The translations under genes were made by a program, and so were the position numbers. Below the pieces are notes generated by a model. The model ran no database searches and was not told the DNA's origin. It was given only the letters and a program-made list of their open reading frames with translations. From assembly GCF_002019695.1 (NCBI RefSeq), contig NZ_KV917376.1, positions 152,108 to 216,107 of the forward strand: a stretch of 64,000 bases of DNA, read 5' to 3'. This document shows positions 8,262 through 18,199 of this stretch, in pieces. This DNA comes from Evansella clarkii. GTDB taxonomy: Bacteria; Bacillota; Bacilli; Bacillales; Salisediminibacteriaceae. Position 1 is the stretch's first letter, and each line of letters begins with the position of its first letter.

Positions 8262-8737
8262 AAAAATACCCTCCTTGAAATTAAATTTTGTTTCACCTGG
8301 CATGGACAGCTTACCGACCGAAAAATCTGATAATAATTATATTTTTGGGTAGCACCACTCCTGAGCGATTATTTTATATTAAAATTTGGATAAAACCATT
8401 TGGAAGAAAAATAGGGTATTATGGCTGAATAAAACGAAAGTTTAATAAGAGGTGCTGCAAAAATGACAGCAAAATCCGAAGCTAGTTAAAAAGCGGTTAA
8501 TTAAGAAAGAGTGATAATACTATGAATTGTTTGGTGTTCAGGTATTTAAGAGGTTAAATATTTTGCGGATAGGTGTCCGTGGTAAAGTGAGGTTATTTCT
8601 ATAATAATCCCATGACCGGCCAGTCTTGTCAATAACCAATAATTCGACAAAACTCCTTTGTAAGGTCAATGAATAAATTTTAGCATGGTTATTCTTTCTT
8701 CCACCTCATTTAGTAGATTTCAGATATATATTCAAAA
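8262..8737. other. Intergenic stretch, no gene seen
   Basis: AT-rich gap between the hypothetical gene and the subtilase. I find no open frame with a ribosome-binding site and no recognisable RNA. It should hold the promoter for the minus-strand pair on its left. Confidence 0.4.
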
Positions 8738-8778
8738 AAAGACTAACAAATCGAACTCAATTTGTTAGTCTTTTTAGC
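8738..8778. terminator. Bidirectional terminator of the subtilase gene
   Basis: AAAGACTAACAAAT and ATTTGTTAGTCTTTTT form a perfect 14-bp stem with a short loop, with T or A tracts on either side. It lies just past the stop of the subtilase gene on the minus strand. Confidence 0.85.
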
Positions 8779-8794
8779 TGCGTTACTGAAAAAT

Positions 8795-11203
8795 TTAGTT
8801 TCGGGTCAGTGTACCGCCAAGCACTTCCATTTCGGAAGAGCCTCTTTTTACATAAGCGATGATTTGATAACGTCCTGCTGGTGCTAATTCACCGTTAAGC
8901 GTCTGATCCCAGCTTACGAAATAAGTTCCTGCAGAAAGGCTTGTACCTTGTGGGATTTCTCTTAAAAGTTCCCCTGTAGCTTCACTTCGGACACGTAAAC
9001 TAAGCTCGTCTGCTCCAAAAGGAACATTTACGTTACCTACTACATTCCCGCCGGAGATTCCGATTGCCTGCCATGTTGCCAGACGAACGTTTTCCGGTAA
9101 TTCAACAAACAGAATTGTTGGAACTTCCACTGTCTGGCCACCGTAACTTAAAGTAAATGTACCTTCATAATTCCCTGGATCCAGCTGTCTTGTATCCACT
9201 TGAACGTTGAAAGTTAATTCCTGAGTCTGCCCAGGCTGTACCATCAGGTTATTACTTGTCATTACCTTAATTCCTTCATTGCCAGTGTGATTAAGAGAGA
9301 ATCTTTTGCGCTCAGAAGACACGTTATGAACGGTGAAACTTTGTGTTCTTACTTCTCTTTCTCCTTTTTTATCAAAGATTCCAAAAGCATGGCTTCCTGG
9401 TGTAACAAGTACATCTGTATTGATTGCATCCAGTACCCGGATGCTTCCTGCACCCTGGCTGTTATGTGGATATAGGTTTCCATTTGCATCATAAATGTTT
9501 TCTGCCGTGTTCATCAGCGCTGCTTTTACAAATTCCACACTCCAGTCTGGATGTGCTTCAAGAATAAGAGCTGCTGCCCCTGCAACGTGAGGCGCTGCCA
9601 TGCTTGTTCCCTGCAATGCCGCATAACCATGAGTGTGCGGGCCAGCAGCATGGTGTAATGGCACAGTACTTACAATCGCAACACCTGGTGCCGATACATC
9701 AGGCTTAATCATCCATGTTCCCATTACCGGGCCGCGGGATGAGAAGTTTGCCATTGTTTCTCCAACTTCTTTTACAAATTCAATATCAAAGGAAATCGTA
9801 TTGTTCCCTGCTTCTAATTCAGCAAGCAGCTTCTGGCCGTCTGCCTGGGAAGTCATTACCATAGGGATTGGTGTGCCAGGGATTTCCGGCTGCACTCCCG
9901 GCTGGTTATTATAAATAACCGCTCCGATAGCGCCATGTTTTTTTGCATTCTCTGCTTTTTCCTGGAATGCATAGTCTCCACGGCTCATTAACGCGATTTT
10001 ACCTTCTAAATCTTTCCCTGCAAAATCTGCATCAGTACCTGCTAAACCAACATCAACAAACTCAAACTCTCCTTCATTTAAAGCAAGCAACTCCTCTTCA
10101 GAAGGGAAACCCATGATTCCTGCGCTTGGATATTCTACTCCTTCAGATGTGAAAATCTCTGCACTGAACAGGTTGTACGGAAGCATCGTCGCCCCTACAG
10201 AAATAGCTTCACGGGACGATGCTGGTGAACCAACTGTCCAGTCGTTCGGACCACTGTTTCCGTTTGCTGCAACTGCGACAACTCCATCTGCCATTGCACG
10301 GTCTAACGCAAGGCTTGTAACAAAGTCTGGGTTGTTATTTGAGTTACCTAAGGAAAGGTTCATAATATCTGCGCCGTCCTGGACAGCACGCTCAATACCA
10401 GCTACGATGTTTGTTGTTGTACCGCTTCCCCCAGGACCAAGTACACGGTAGGCCAATAATGTTGCATCCGGCGCTACCCCTTTAATTTCACCGTTTGCAG
10501 CAATTGTACCGGCAACGTGAGTACCATGGTTCGTTCTGCGGTTGATTGCTCCTGTAATAGTTTCCTGTGGGTCTCCATTGTTATCAACAAAGTCCCAGCC
10601 TAAATAGTCTCCAAAAGCATGCGCCAGGTCAGGGTGCGTGTAGTCAACACCAGTATCGAGAACCGCAACTGTAATGCCCTCACCTGTATATCCTGCATCC
10701 CAGGCATCCTGTGCTCCGATAAATGGAGCGCTGTCAGCCATTGCCGGGGTATATACTTCAGGGTCTAAAAATTCTGCTTCGTCCACGGAAGTAACTTCAT
10801 GAATGACGTTAGGGTAAACCGCTTTAATACCGTCAACGGTTAATAGATTATGAACCTCATTTTCAGGAAGATCTAAAGAGATTCCTGAAAAAACATAGTC
10901 GTATTCTCTGTTAACAGTAACTTCAGCAACTTCCTCAATTGCTGAAATAACAGCATTTCGTTCTGCTTCTAAAGCTTCTTTAGACTGCCTCTTGCCATTA
11001 TGTTTAGCTTCAAGGATAGATTCTTCTTCCAGCTCAACAATTACTGTAATAGATTCGGAGGAAACACCCTCTGCTTCCAGGTAAAAATCAGGTTCTGCAG
11101 GCTGCTCAGCGTTTCCTGCAGCTCCAACACTCGCAAAGCTGGAGAAGAACAGCATGAATATTAAAGAATAAATAAATACGAAATTATTTTTGCCTTTTAC
11201 CAA
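8795..11203 (-). CDS. Secreted S8 (subtilisin) serine protease with PA domain, Vpr-like
   Basis: 802 residues, close in length and layout to B. subtilis Vpr. Residues 1-29 are a signal peptide (cleavage near VGAAGNA), about 50-140 an I9-type inhibitor prosegment, then the peptidase with catalytic Asp183 (VLDTGVDYTHPDL), His226 (NHGTHVAGT) and Ser534 (GTSMAAPHVAG). A PA insert spans about 355-475. The C-terminus has beta-sandwich domains, the last FlgD-like. The start is TTG 11203 with AGGGAAGG six bases upstream. Likely an extracellular protease for scavenging peptides. Monocistronic. Confidence 0.92.
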   Translation of the reverse strand: MVKGKNNFVFIYSLIFMLFFSSFASVGAAGNAEQPAEPDFYLEAEGVSSESITVIVELEEESILEAKHNGKRQSKEALEAERNAVISAIEEVAEVTVNREYDYVFSGISLDLPENEVHNLLTVDGIKAVYPNVIHEVTSVDEAEFLDPEVYTPAMADSAPFIGAQDAWDAGYTGEGITVAVLDTGVDYTHPDLAHAFGDYLGWDFVDNNGDPQETITGAINRRTNHGTHVAGTIAANGEIKGVAPDATLLAYRVLGPGGSGTTTNIVAGIERAVQDGADIMNLSLGNSNNNPDFVTSLALDRAMADGVVAVAANGNSGPNDWTVGSPASSREAISVGATMLPYNLFSAEIFTSEGVEYPSAGIMGFPSEEELLALNEGEFEFVDVGLAGTDADFAGKDLEGKIALMSRGDYAFQEKAENAKKHGAIGAVIYNNQPGVQPEIPGTPIPMVMTSQADGQKLLAELEAGNNTISFDIEFVKEVGETMANFSSRGPVMGTWMIKPDVSAPGVAIVSTVPLHHAAGPHTHGYAALQGTSMAAPHVAGAAALILEAHPDWSVEFVKAALMNTAENIYDANGNLYPHNSQGAGSIRVLDAINTDVLVTPGSHAFGIFDKKGEREVRTQSFTVHNVSSERKRFSLNHTGNEGIKVMTSNNLMVQPGQTQELTFNVQVDTRQLDPGNYEGTFTLSYGGQTVEVPTILFVELPENVRLATWQAIGISGGNVVGNVNVPFGADELSLRVRSEATGELLREIPQGTSLSAGTYFVSWDQTLNGELAPAGRYQIIAYVKRGSSEMEVLGGTLTRN

Positions 11204-11804
11204 TTAAATCCTTCCCTTCATTCTTTTTTAGCAATTATTCTTATGGTGGCTAGTGAAAGGTAACAAAGAATATTAATATCTATTAGCTGAGTCTGCACAC
11301 TCCCCCTTTAAACCGGTCTGCTCTATCGGCAGCCTGCTACTTAGATAACTTTATTTCAAAATATTATAAATTGTCAATCTAGTTAAAATTTATGTAAATA
11401 CTCTTGAAAGGTATTTTTACAGAATTATCGTGAAAAAGCTTTGACTTTATTTTCAACATGCTATATATCTCATGGAAAACTCTATTAAAAAATGGTAGAA
11501 ATCCTTTTATTTACCAAGTAATTTACTATATCAATATATAAATAACTGTATCTATCAATCTTTAAACAAGTCAGTAATTCAGACATTTCTGATAAACTTG
11601 GTTATATTTTCGCAGTATTTGTCTGATAGTAATCTTATATCTTTTGAAAAACAATAAACTAGTACTGTTTTTATTTGTGCTTCTTTAGGCTTTTTATCCT
11701 GATTTTCATATACACTTCTAGTAAATACGTCCTCCATCAAGTCGTTACCTTACCAAATATTTTCCACAATCCACCTACTTAACTTTAATAGCTGCAAATT
11801 TATA
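11204..11804. other. Long AT-rich divergent intergenic region
   Basis: 600 bases upstream of the subtilase gene, very AT-rich, with no frame carrying a ribosome-binding site. The segment 11280-11345 is less AT-rich and, on the minus strand, lies in the subtilase leader. It has short self-complementary pieces (GCAGACCGG / CCGGTCTGC), but I cannot match it to a known riboswitch. Confidence 0.35.
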
Positions 11805-11915
11805 AGCGTCCTCAATTCCTGAATGAGCCTCATTCATACGTTGAGCCGCGGCGTTCAACCGTTTCAGTTCCTGAATGGGCCCCATTCGTGCGTTGAGTGG
11901 CTGCATCCAACCTAC
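11805..11915. repeat. Two-unit 52-bp hairpin repeat (family D)
   Basis: Two units start 52 bases apart at 11820 and 11872. The first holds TGAATGAG-C-CTCATTCA, the second TGAATGGG-C-CCCATTCG: both arms changed together (A to G with T to C), so the stem is kept. Each dyad is followed by GTTGAG and a second GC-rich dyad (GCCGCGGC at 11845-11852). The pair is bracketed by a loose direct repeat (ATCCACCTACTTAACTT near 11770, ATCCAACCTACTAACTT near 11906). Confidence 0.7.
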
Positions 11916-12071
11916 TAACTTGATATAGTTTCAAAATGCCAGCATAGCCTCTTATTATTCAGCCGATATCAATCTGCCTTATCACCTCCACCCTTTCCAC
12001 AATCCGGTGCTAACGGAAAAACTCTTATCATACTATTCTGTATGGGAAACAAGCAAAAGGGGGAAGTGTGG

Positions 12072-13481
12072 GTGAAGAAGGTGAGGGTGTCTTTACAGCC
12101 AATTGTCAGCAATATAAATTTGCCTACTGTTATAAAAACAGCTGTACTTCCAGGCGACACACATGAAAGATTATTTATTGCCACCCAGACAGGAGAAATT
12201 TTATATGCCGGAAACGGAGAGATGAGGACTTTTTTGGACATACGTTCACATATCATCGAACTCGGTGCTTCCAATGGGGGTTACGATGAACGTGGACTGC
12301 TGGGACTGGCATTTCACCCGGGGTTTTATTATAACGGCCTGTTTTATATCCATTATTCAAAAGCTGGTACGCAAGGCCCTGGTGCTGGTTCCTATGAGCC
12401 GGACCCCTGTGACCCGGAAACTTTAAAGCTTGAATGGAACGACAGGGAAACCAAATATGATCATGTTGATACAGTTGAAGAATGGGTTTTACAATCAAAT
12501 GGCCGGCCTGCAAGGCGACGGACATTACTAAATTTAAGAAGACCCTTCTATAATCATAATGGGGTCAACAGCTTAAACTTTTCACCCGAAACTGGAAATC
12601 TTGTTTTATCAAACGGGGATGGCGGGTCTGGTTTTGATCCTTTCAATTTAAGCCAGAATGCCATGGAAATCGCCGGAAAAATCATTGAAATTGACGTAGC
12701 TAAGAATGGATTTAACCATAATCCGAAAGCTGTTACACGTTTTGATGAGCTGCCCGTATCTGTTCAGGAATCGCTTTCAGTCTTCGTAATTGGCTTCCGT
12801 AATGGACCTGGCATTTCCTATCAGCGATTTAATAATCAATACATTAAATATGTGGGCAATACTGGTCAGGAACTGGTGGAGTCGGTTTTTTCTTTTGTTT
12901 ATAATAAACCGGTTCCAGCTAGAAAGATTGTTCAGGCATATTCAGCAAACACTGAACCTGACCTGGAAGGGATTATTAACTTAGGATGGCGAGGCTGGGA
13001 AGGTAGCTTTCCTTCTCCGGTTTTAAGAGAGTGCGGTGAAAATGCTGATTTGGACGAGAAAATAATTTCTTTTTATGATGAGGCTGTTATTATTTCTCCT
13101 AAGCGTATCTATCCCCTTATAAGTTACTTTCATCAGGATCCCCGCCCGGATAAATTTGAGGCAACCGCGCTTACAGGTGTTCAGCCATATATGGGAAACA
13201 GCATCCCTGATTTAACAGGAAGTGTTTTGTTTACCGACTTTGCCAGAAATGATGAATCTCAGGAGCCGGAAAGAGGTGTTTTAGCTTATACGAGGGTAAG
13301 GATGGATGGCCGTCCGAATGATTACAGTGTTATTGACATTGATTATAATTTCGGCTCCCAACCTTCCAACTTTGTTAGTTTGGGGACTGATTTAAATCAA
13401 ACGAGGCTGTTTTTAGGTGTCAATGGCTCCAGAAAGGTGACTGATTTTAACAAAGGGTCAGTCTTTGAAATTCTGCCATAA
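12072..13481 (+). CDS. PQQ-type glucose/sorbosone dehydrogenase-like beta-propeller protein
   Basis: About 469 residues. Family marks of soluble aldose/sorbosone dehydrogenases are present: a first blade LFIATQTGEILYAG, ERGLLGLAFHPGFYYNGLFYIHY (residues about 85-105), LRRPFYNHNGVNSLNFSP and LSNGDGGSGFDP. No signal peptide is visible, unusual for enzymes that load PQQ outside the cell. AAAGGGGG is placed eight bases before GTG 12072; ATG 12042 has no site. Whether it binds PQQ and oxidises sugars here, or is only propeller-related, is uncertain. Monocistronic. Confidence 0.7.
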   Translation: MKKVRVSLQPIVSNINLPTVIKTAVLPGDTHERLFIATQTGEILYAGNGEMRTFLDIRSHIIELGASNGGYDERGLLGLAFHPGFYYNGLFYIHYSKAGTQGPGAGSYEPDPCDPETLKLEWNDRETKYDHVDTVEEWVLQSNGRPARRRTLLNLRRPFYNHNGVNSLNFSPETGNLVLSNGDGGSGFDPFNLSQNAMEIAGKIIEIDVAKNGFNHNPKAVTRFDELPVSVQESLSVFVIGFRNGPGISYQRFNNQYIKYVGNTGQELVESVFSFVYNKPVPARKIVQAYSANTEPDLEGIINLGWRGWEGSFPSPVLRECGENADLDEKIISFYDEAVIISPKRIYPLISYFHQDPRPDKFEATALTGVQPYMGNSIPDLTGSVLFTDFARNDESQEPERGVLAYTRVRMDGRPNDYSVIDIDYNFGSQPSNFVSLGTDLNQTRLFLGVNGSRKVTDFNKGSVFEILP

Positions 13482-13561
13482 TTTTAAGGCATTAAGTTTG
13501 GACTAATGCGGATAATCCTTCATGAATATAACCAATCATTATCTGGAATGAGGTATTTCAT

Positions 13562-14086
13562 TTGAAAAACATGAGTCCAGCCAGATTTATCAGCATTGGC
13601 GGTCTGTTGACAACGATGGCTGTAATATTTCAGTCTGCGCCTGTATTCTTACCAGTGATTGGCCTCGGCTTTAGCCCTTTAAGTACACTGCCTGTCGCAA
13701 TTGCTGCTTTCCTGCACATACCACTTGGAATTACTGTATACTTTGCTGCCGCATTAATTCTGGCGTTTATTTATATACAGGAGGCAATCATTCTGTTTTT
13801 TACCACCGGCCTTCTTGGCATCGTCATCGGTACCTTCCTTTACAGGAGGGGATTAGTCGTTTCCATAATTCTTTCTGGCGTAATATTATCCCTGGGAATG
13901 GTGTCATTAACATATATAGCAGGTATTGCGGCGTTCGGAGATTTAACCAGTTCCCTGTCCATTCCTCATACCATCGTAATCTTCTTAGCATTTTCACTTG
14001 TTTATGTTAGCATCTGGAATATATGCCTCCGAAAATTAATCAACTACCTGGTCAGAATAAAAGCCTTTGGAAATGTTGTCAGTTAG
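13562..14086 (+). CDS. Integral membrane protein of unknown function
   Basis: 174 residues with about five hydrophobic helices. The start is TTG 13562 with GAGG about nine bases upstream. The N-terminus (ARFISIGGLLTTMAVIFQSAPVF) resembles substrate-binding S components of ECF vitamin transporters, as does the small size, but no ligand signature or riboswitch supports this. It ends inside its own terminator hairpin. Confidence 0.65.
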   Translation: MKNMSPARFISIGGLLTTMAVIFQSAPVFLPVIGLGFSPLSTLPVAIAAFLHIPLGITVYFAAALILAFIYIQEAIILFFTTGLLGIVIGTFLYRRGLVVSIILSGVILSLGMVSLTYIAGIAAFGDLTSSLSIPHTIVIFLAFSLVYVSIWNICLRKLINYLVRIKAFGNVVS

Positions 14087-14107
14087 ACATCTCCAAAGGC
14101 TTTTTTC
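14062..14107 (+). terminator. Intrinsic terminator overlapping the 3' end of the membrane-protein gene
   Basis: GCCTTTGGAAATG and CATCTCCAAAGGC pair, followed by TTTTTTCC. The left arm lies in the last codons of the gene and the stop codon is in the loop. Confidence 0.85.
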
Positions 14108-14408
14108 CTAATAAACCAGATTCTAATGATCTCATAACTCAATTGGTTAGATGTATTTACTTTTTTTCTTCCCTCAAACTAAAAGTTAGTGCGTGATTTC
14201 GATATTTACAATAATATCTTCTCTATTGTAAATGAACTTTAATGGGGACTTACCAATTGGGACAAACAGAGCAATACAGCCCCTTGACCTGAATAAGCCA
14301 AGTACATGCTTCCTCAAAGTAAAATAAGCGATAGATATGTCAGTATATTTTTATGGTATAATATACCCAATACATATTGCTCAATTACATATAAAAGGAG
14401 AAGACAAA
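14108..14408. other. Intergenic stretch with an operator-like inverted repeat
   Basis: TTTACAAT (14205-14212) and ATTGTAAA (14225-14232) form an eight-base inverted repeat with a 12-base spacer, about 180 bases upstream of the lipoprotein gene. It could be a regulator site or a small hairpin. TATGGTATAATATA near 14353 could serve as a -10 element for the lipoprotein gene. Confidence 0.35.
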
Positions 14409-15320
14409 ATGAGAAAAGTGCTTTTTATTGGTTTACTTTTTATCTTATTTTTATCGGGGTGTAATCAGGAAGTATACAACAATTCGATCCAAAAGGGATT
14501 GGATTTCATCGCGAGTGAAGAATTTAAAAAGGCGGAAGGTGCATTCGAAATAGCTCTCAGTGAAAAAAAACAGGATGAAAGAGCAACGGCATTATTAGAA
14601 CAAACGAGAAATTACCAGGATGCTTTACAAGCTTTAGAGGAGGGAGATTTGGATCTTGCTGCTAATAACGCAGAAAAAGTCACTAAAGAAACAGAAGGTT
14701 CAGAGGCATTAATAAAAAAGACGGAAGAAATATATTTATTAATAGAAGACTTCCAAACAACATATTCTGAAATAACCGAGCAAAATGAGTCAGTGTTGCA
14801 ATTATTAGAATCAGAAGAATATGAAAAAGCTGCTATATCTATTGAAGAAATATTAACTGCAGATTTGAGCCACATGTTTTTTCAATCTTTAAGCGAAGAT
14901 GTTGAGAATTTAAAGAAAGACATTGAAACAGCTTTAATTGCCCAAGAAAAAGCTGAAAGAGAAGCAGCTGAAAAAGAGAGAGCTGCGATAGAGGAGGCTG
15001 AAAGAGAAAAGGCTGCAAAAGAAGAAGCCGAACGGACTGCTGCAGAAGAAACAAAGGAACAAGTGAATAAAAGAGAAGAAACTGTTACAGCTAATATTTC
15101 TGCGGACGATGCACTAGCAATAATTAAAAATCTCGGCACGTGGAGTTCCACTACGAGTTTTAGCTTGGATGCTTTTGAAATGGATGGAGTTAAGTATCAT
15201 TATATTTATGTGGAGGATGCTGCAAATGAAAGCTATTCTTCAAAAGTTCATTACTTAGTGCACCCTGTAGATGGCACGGTCTATGACTATAGCCGTGGAA
15301 GCTTAGCTCCGTTAAATTAA
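14409..15320 (+). CDS. Lipoprotein with Ala/Glu-rich helical linker
   Basis: 303 residues starting at ATG 14409 with AAAGGAGA seven bases upstream. Residues 1-19 form a lipoprotein signal with lipobox LSGC (Cys about 19). Residues about 25-180 are helical with TPR-like spacing (FIASEEFKKAEGAFEIAL, LEEGDLDLAANNAEKV). About 180-230 is a charged coiled coil rich in AEREAAEKE, then a small beta-rich domain follows (about 235-303, ending in YLVHPVDGTVYDYSRG). Probably anchored to the outer face of the membrane. Function unknown. Confidence 0.8.
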   Translation: MRKVLFIGLLFILFLSGCNQEVYNNSIQKGLDFIASEEFKKAEGAFEIALSEKKQDERATALLEQTRNYQDALQALEEGDLDLAANNAEKVTKETEGSEALIKKTEEIYLLIEDFQTTYSEITEQNESVLQLLESEEYEKAAISIEEILTADLSHMFFQSLSEDVENLKKDIETALIAQEKAEREAAEKERAAIEEAEREKAAKEEAERTAAEETKEQVNKREETVTANISADDALAIIKNLGTWSSTTSFSLDAFEMDGVKYHYIYVEDAANESYSSKVHYLVHPVDGTVYDYSRGSLAPLN

Positions 15321-15430
15321 TATGCGGGAAGCAACAGGTGAAATACTAGTCTGTTTAGATAGGAATATCTCTCTGTCTGATTAACAGGGTAAAATTATTA
15401 CTTCAATACTTAAGCTTTTAACCAGCATAT

Positions 15431-15492
15431 AAAAAAATGGCTGGCATGATTACGGTTCAATACCGCCCTTCACGCCAGCCATTTAGCTTTTT
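15431..15492. terminator. Bidirectional terminator
   Basis: AAATGGCTGGC and GCCAGCCATTT form a perfect 11-bp stem over a long loop. T-rich flanks occur on both strands, so it can end both the lipoprotein gene and the converging tRNA-dihydrouridine synthase gene. Confidence 0.75.
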
Positions 15493-15566
15493 AGTATAAT
15501 CTCTAACTATTTTTTGGGACACCAGTTTAATGTCCTGCTTTCCTTCTGCTTTGCATCAGGGTACTT

Positions 15567-16541
15567 CTACTGTTCATCAAGAAACTTTGCCTCAAAATCA
15601 TCGAGCATAGCATGTGCTTCAGCTGTTGACTCTGTGGTCATCAGTTCATTCCTTAATGCACTGGCCCCCCGGAATCCTTTGACATATATCTTAAAAAAGC
15701 GGCGAAGAGCATTGTACGAACGCAGGCCCAGGTCTGAATATTTATCATGAAGGTCCAGATGCAATCGTAAGAGATCAAGCAATTCCTTGCTGCTGTGGTC
15801 TCTCTTCTCTTTTTCAAAAGCAAATGGATTACTGAAAATACCTCGCCCAATCATAACTCCGTCAACACCATATTGTTCAGCCAGCCTCAGGCCAGTTTCC
15901 CTGTCAGGAATATCCCCATTGATGGTCAGGAGTGTATCTGGCGCTACCTCGTCACGAAGTTTCTTGATCTCCGGGATCAGTTCCCAATGAGCATCTACTT
16001 TGCTCATCTCATCCCTTGTCCGCAGATGAATAGAGAGATTAACAATATCCTGCTTCAGTATGTGTTTCAGCCAGTCCCGCCATTCATCTACCTCCGAAAA
16101 ACCGAGCCTTGTTTTTACACTAACGGGAAGTCCTCCTGCTTTTGCAGCTTGTATTAGTTCCGCTGCAATTTCCGGCCGGCGGATAAGACCGCTTCCCTTC
16201 CCATGCCGCGCCACATTAGGTACAGGGCAGCCCATATTAATGTCGATACCACGAAAGCCCAGTTCCGCCATACCGATACTCATTTGCCGGAAGTTTTCAG
16301 GCTTATCCCCCCATATATGGGCTACAATTGGCTGCTCGTCCTCTGTGAAAGCAAGACGCCCGCGCAGACTATTTATCCCCTCAGGATGACAATAACTCTC
16401 CGAATTTGTGAACTCTGTAAAGAATACATCAGGCCTCGCTGCTTCACTGACTACATGGCGAAAAACAACGTCGGTCACATCTTCCATTGGTGCTAATATA
16501 AAAAATGGTCGTGGGAGTTCACGCCAGAAATTATCTTTCAT
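15567..16541 (-). CDS. tRNA-dihydrouridine synthase
   Basis: FMN-dependent reductase that converts uridine to dihydrouridine in tRNA. About 324 residues, a TIM barrel starting [19 protein letters not shown], with the catalytic loop [17 protein letters not shown] (the Cys is the proton donor) and GRGIFSNPF near the phosphate site. I take ATG 16541, where the family alignment begins. A longer frame to 16646 would read through the 133-base dispersed repeat and gives residues without family support. DusC-like in general pattern; which tRNA position it modifies is unknown. Confidence 0.88.
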   Translation of the reverse strand: MKDNFWRELPRPFFILAPMEDVTDVVFRHVVSEAARPDVFFTEFTNSESYCHPEGINSLRGRLAFTEDEQPIVAHIWGDKPENFRQMSIGMAELGFRGIDINMGCPVPNVARHGKGSGLIRRPEIAAELIQAAKAGGLPVSVKTRLGFSEVDEWRDWLKHILKQDIVNLSIHLRTRDEMSKVDAHWELIPEIKKLRDEVAPDTLLTINGDIPDRETGLRLAEQYGVDGVMIGRGIFSNPFAFEKEKRDHSSKELLDLLRLHLDLHDKYSDLGLRSYNALRRFFKIYVKGFRGASALRNELMTTESTAEAHAMLDDFEAKFLDEQ

Positions 16542-16590
16542 AATAAGTTCAAATCCTCTCATGAATGTGTTACCAGGCAATCTTTTAAAT

Positions 16591-16723
16591 AAAGAAAACT
16601 TGGCAAGCCAAGCCTTAAAAGAGGCGAAGGATTGCCTTAGTTGCACTTATACTATAATCCTAAAAATTTTGTCAGCGTCGAGACGGCTACGTTGCAAAAT
16701 TTTTTTACTTTCTTATAGTGCAA
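16591..16723 (-). repeat. 133-bp dispersed hairpin element, copy 1
   Basis: Nearly identical to 34407-34539. From the left it has CTTGGCAAGCCAAG (palindrome), a GAAGGATTG block, TTGCACTTATACTATAA, then AAAATTTTG-CAGCGT and ACGTTG-CAAAATTTT arms closing on TTATAGT. ACTATAA with TTATAGT and the inner arms make one hairpin of about 70 bases. This copy lies 50 bases upstream of the tRNA-dihydrouridine synthase start. The rest of the gap up to 17090 shows no gene. Confidence 0.85.
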
Positions 16724-17090
16724 AATTAAAAACAGAATTCCTCTGTTTCTTTTACACTTATACCATGCATAAGCACTTTTTATCAACCTGATCTTAATCG
16801 GTTATCCTTACAACCTGAATAAGACTGCTACATACGCTATTATCCAGTATTCCACCATTCGGGGGAAAATAAAGATTCGCTGAAAAAGACTGGATACCTT
16901 GGCTGTCCAGGCTGAGTCAGGTTTAAGCATGAGAACTTAAAGGAATTATCATTAATACTTTAAAATGCATTTGTTTTTCAGAACATAAAAAGAATTGCCT
17001 CAGGCTCTTAAATTTACATTAATTAGTTCACGTGGTTTTTTTATTATGCAACCGAAGTACGTACTATCACATATCTCCAGGAGGCACATG

Positions 17091-17960
17091 ATGAGATTTG
17101 CGGGTGTTGGTTTAGTTATGCTTGCCGCTGTATGCTGGGGCATTAGTGGGGGAATTGGCGATATTTTAATGAACAAGGGCTGGGACCCAATTGTGATTTC
17201 CTTTTACCGGGGTGCTGTTGCTTTTATATGTTTTCTTGCGTGGTTTCTCATTCGCTTCAGAAAAAATTGGCTCTTTTCTACTCGTTTATACATATGGTCC
17301 CTCCTAGCAGGTGTTGGAGTTGCTGGAAATTTCACTTTTTATTTTCTCAGTATCCAGGCATCAAGCATCGCTGTTGCTGCTACTTTAATGTACACCGCAC
17401 CTGTGTTTGTCCTTTTAATTTCCTTTTTATTACGGCTGGAACGTTCGACCTGGTTTAAATGGGGCTGCATTTTTGGTGTGCTTCTGGGGATTATCCTGCT
17501 TACAGGCGCCTACAGTACCGATTCGATTTCAGTGAGTTTTCTGGGAGCGGTAGCGGGGCTTGCTGCTGGTCTTTCCTATGCCTTGTTTATATTCGGGTTC
17601 AAAAATGCTTCTTCTATCGGAAATCCTCCGACCACCTTAACGATTGCATTTTTTTCATTTTGTCTCATCCTTTTTCTTTTTGCGGACAATGAGGAAACAG
17701 CCAGTGTGCTGACGTCAAGCGACATAGGCTGGTTTCTTCTCTTAGGGATCGTGGGCGCTGGACTTTCATTTATACTTTATGTGATTGGAATACGGCGGAC
17801 TGCTCCGACAACTGCTTCGATGGTCGCTATGGTCGAGCCGGTCACAGCTTCATTATTTGGCGTTCTGCTTCTAGGAGATCATTTGACCACCATTCAAATT
17901 ATTGGAATGGTAATCATCCTGCTAACGGTCACCATACTTAGTGTGAAGCGGTCCGACTGA
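17091..17960 (+). CDS. EamA/DMT-family transporter
   Basis: 289 residues with ten hydrophobic helices in two EamA repeats (first AAVCWGISGGIGDILMNKGWDP, second GLAAGLSYALFIFGF, closing PVTASLFGVLLLGDHLT). AGGAGG lies six bases before ATG 17091 and three before ATG 17088, so 17091 fits better. Members export metabolites or amino acids across the membrane; the substrate is not deducible. Monocistronic with its own terminator. Confidence 0.85.
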   Translation: MRFAGVGLVMLAAVCWGISGGIGDILMNKGWDPIVISFYRGAVAFICFLAWFLIRFRKNWLFSTRLYIWSLLAGVGVAGNFTFYFLSIQASSIAVAATLMYTAPVFVLLISFLLRLERSTWFKWGCIFGVLLGIILLTGAYSTDSISVSFLGAVAGLAAGLSYALFIFGFKNASSIGNPPTTLTIAFFSFCLILFLFADNEETASVLTSSDIGWFLLLGIVGAGLSFILYVIGIRRTAPTTASMVAMVEPVTASLFGVLLLGDHLTTIQIIGMVIILLTVTILSVKRSD

Positions 17961-18018
17961 GGAGGTTTATTTCCAGGAATATAATTAAATTGGAATAATT
18001 CAATTATGTATAGCAATC

Positions 18019-18047
18019 AAAAAGAGTCCCATTGGGGCTCTTTTAAT
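18019..18047 (+). terminator. Intrinsic terminator of the EamA gene
   Basis: AAAAAGAGTCCC and GGGGCTCTTTT pair over a short loop. Confidence 0.75.
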
Positions 18048-18199
18048 CAATTCTCACAATGACCGCACCGCTTTCCACATGGTTTGAGAAGTGTGCTTTC
18101 TTTTTTACATTGGATAGCATTTTGTACTGTTGCACAGTAATTAACTTTAGGTATTCTTTGTTCTTCTATAAACTAGAGGATTCTTACTTTAACAAAAGC

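Noticed and set aside
11280..11345. Possible riboswitch in the subtilase leader
   Set aside because: Some self-complementary pieces, but no match to a class I can name and no terminator or site-masking stem close to the start codon.
16542..16646. 35-codon N-terminal extension of the tRNA-dihydrouridine synthase
   Set aside because: The extension is translated mostly from the 133-base dispersed repeat and has no ribosome-binding site at its start.
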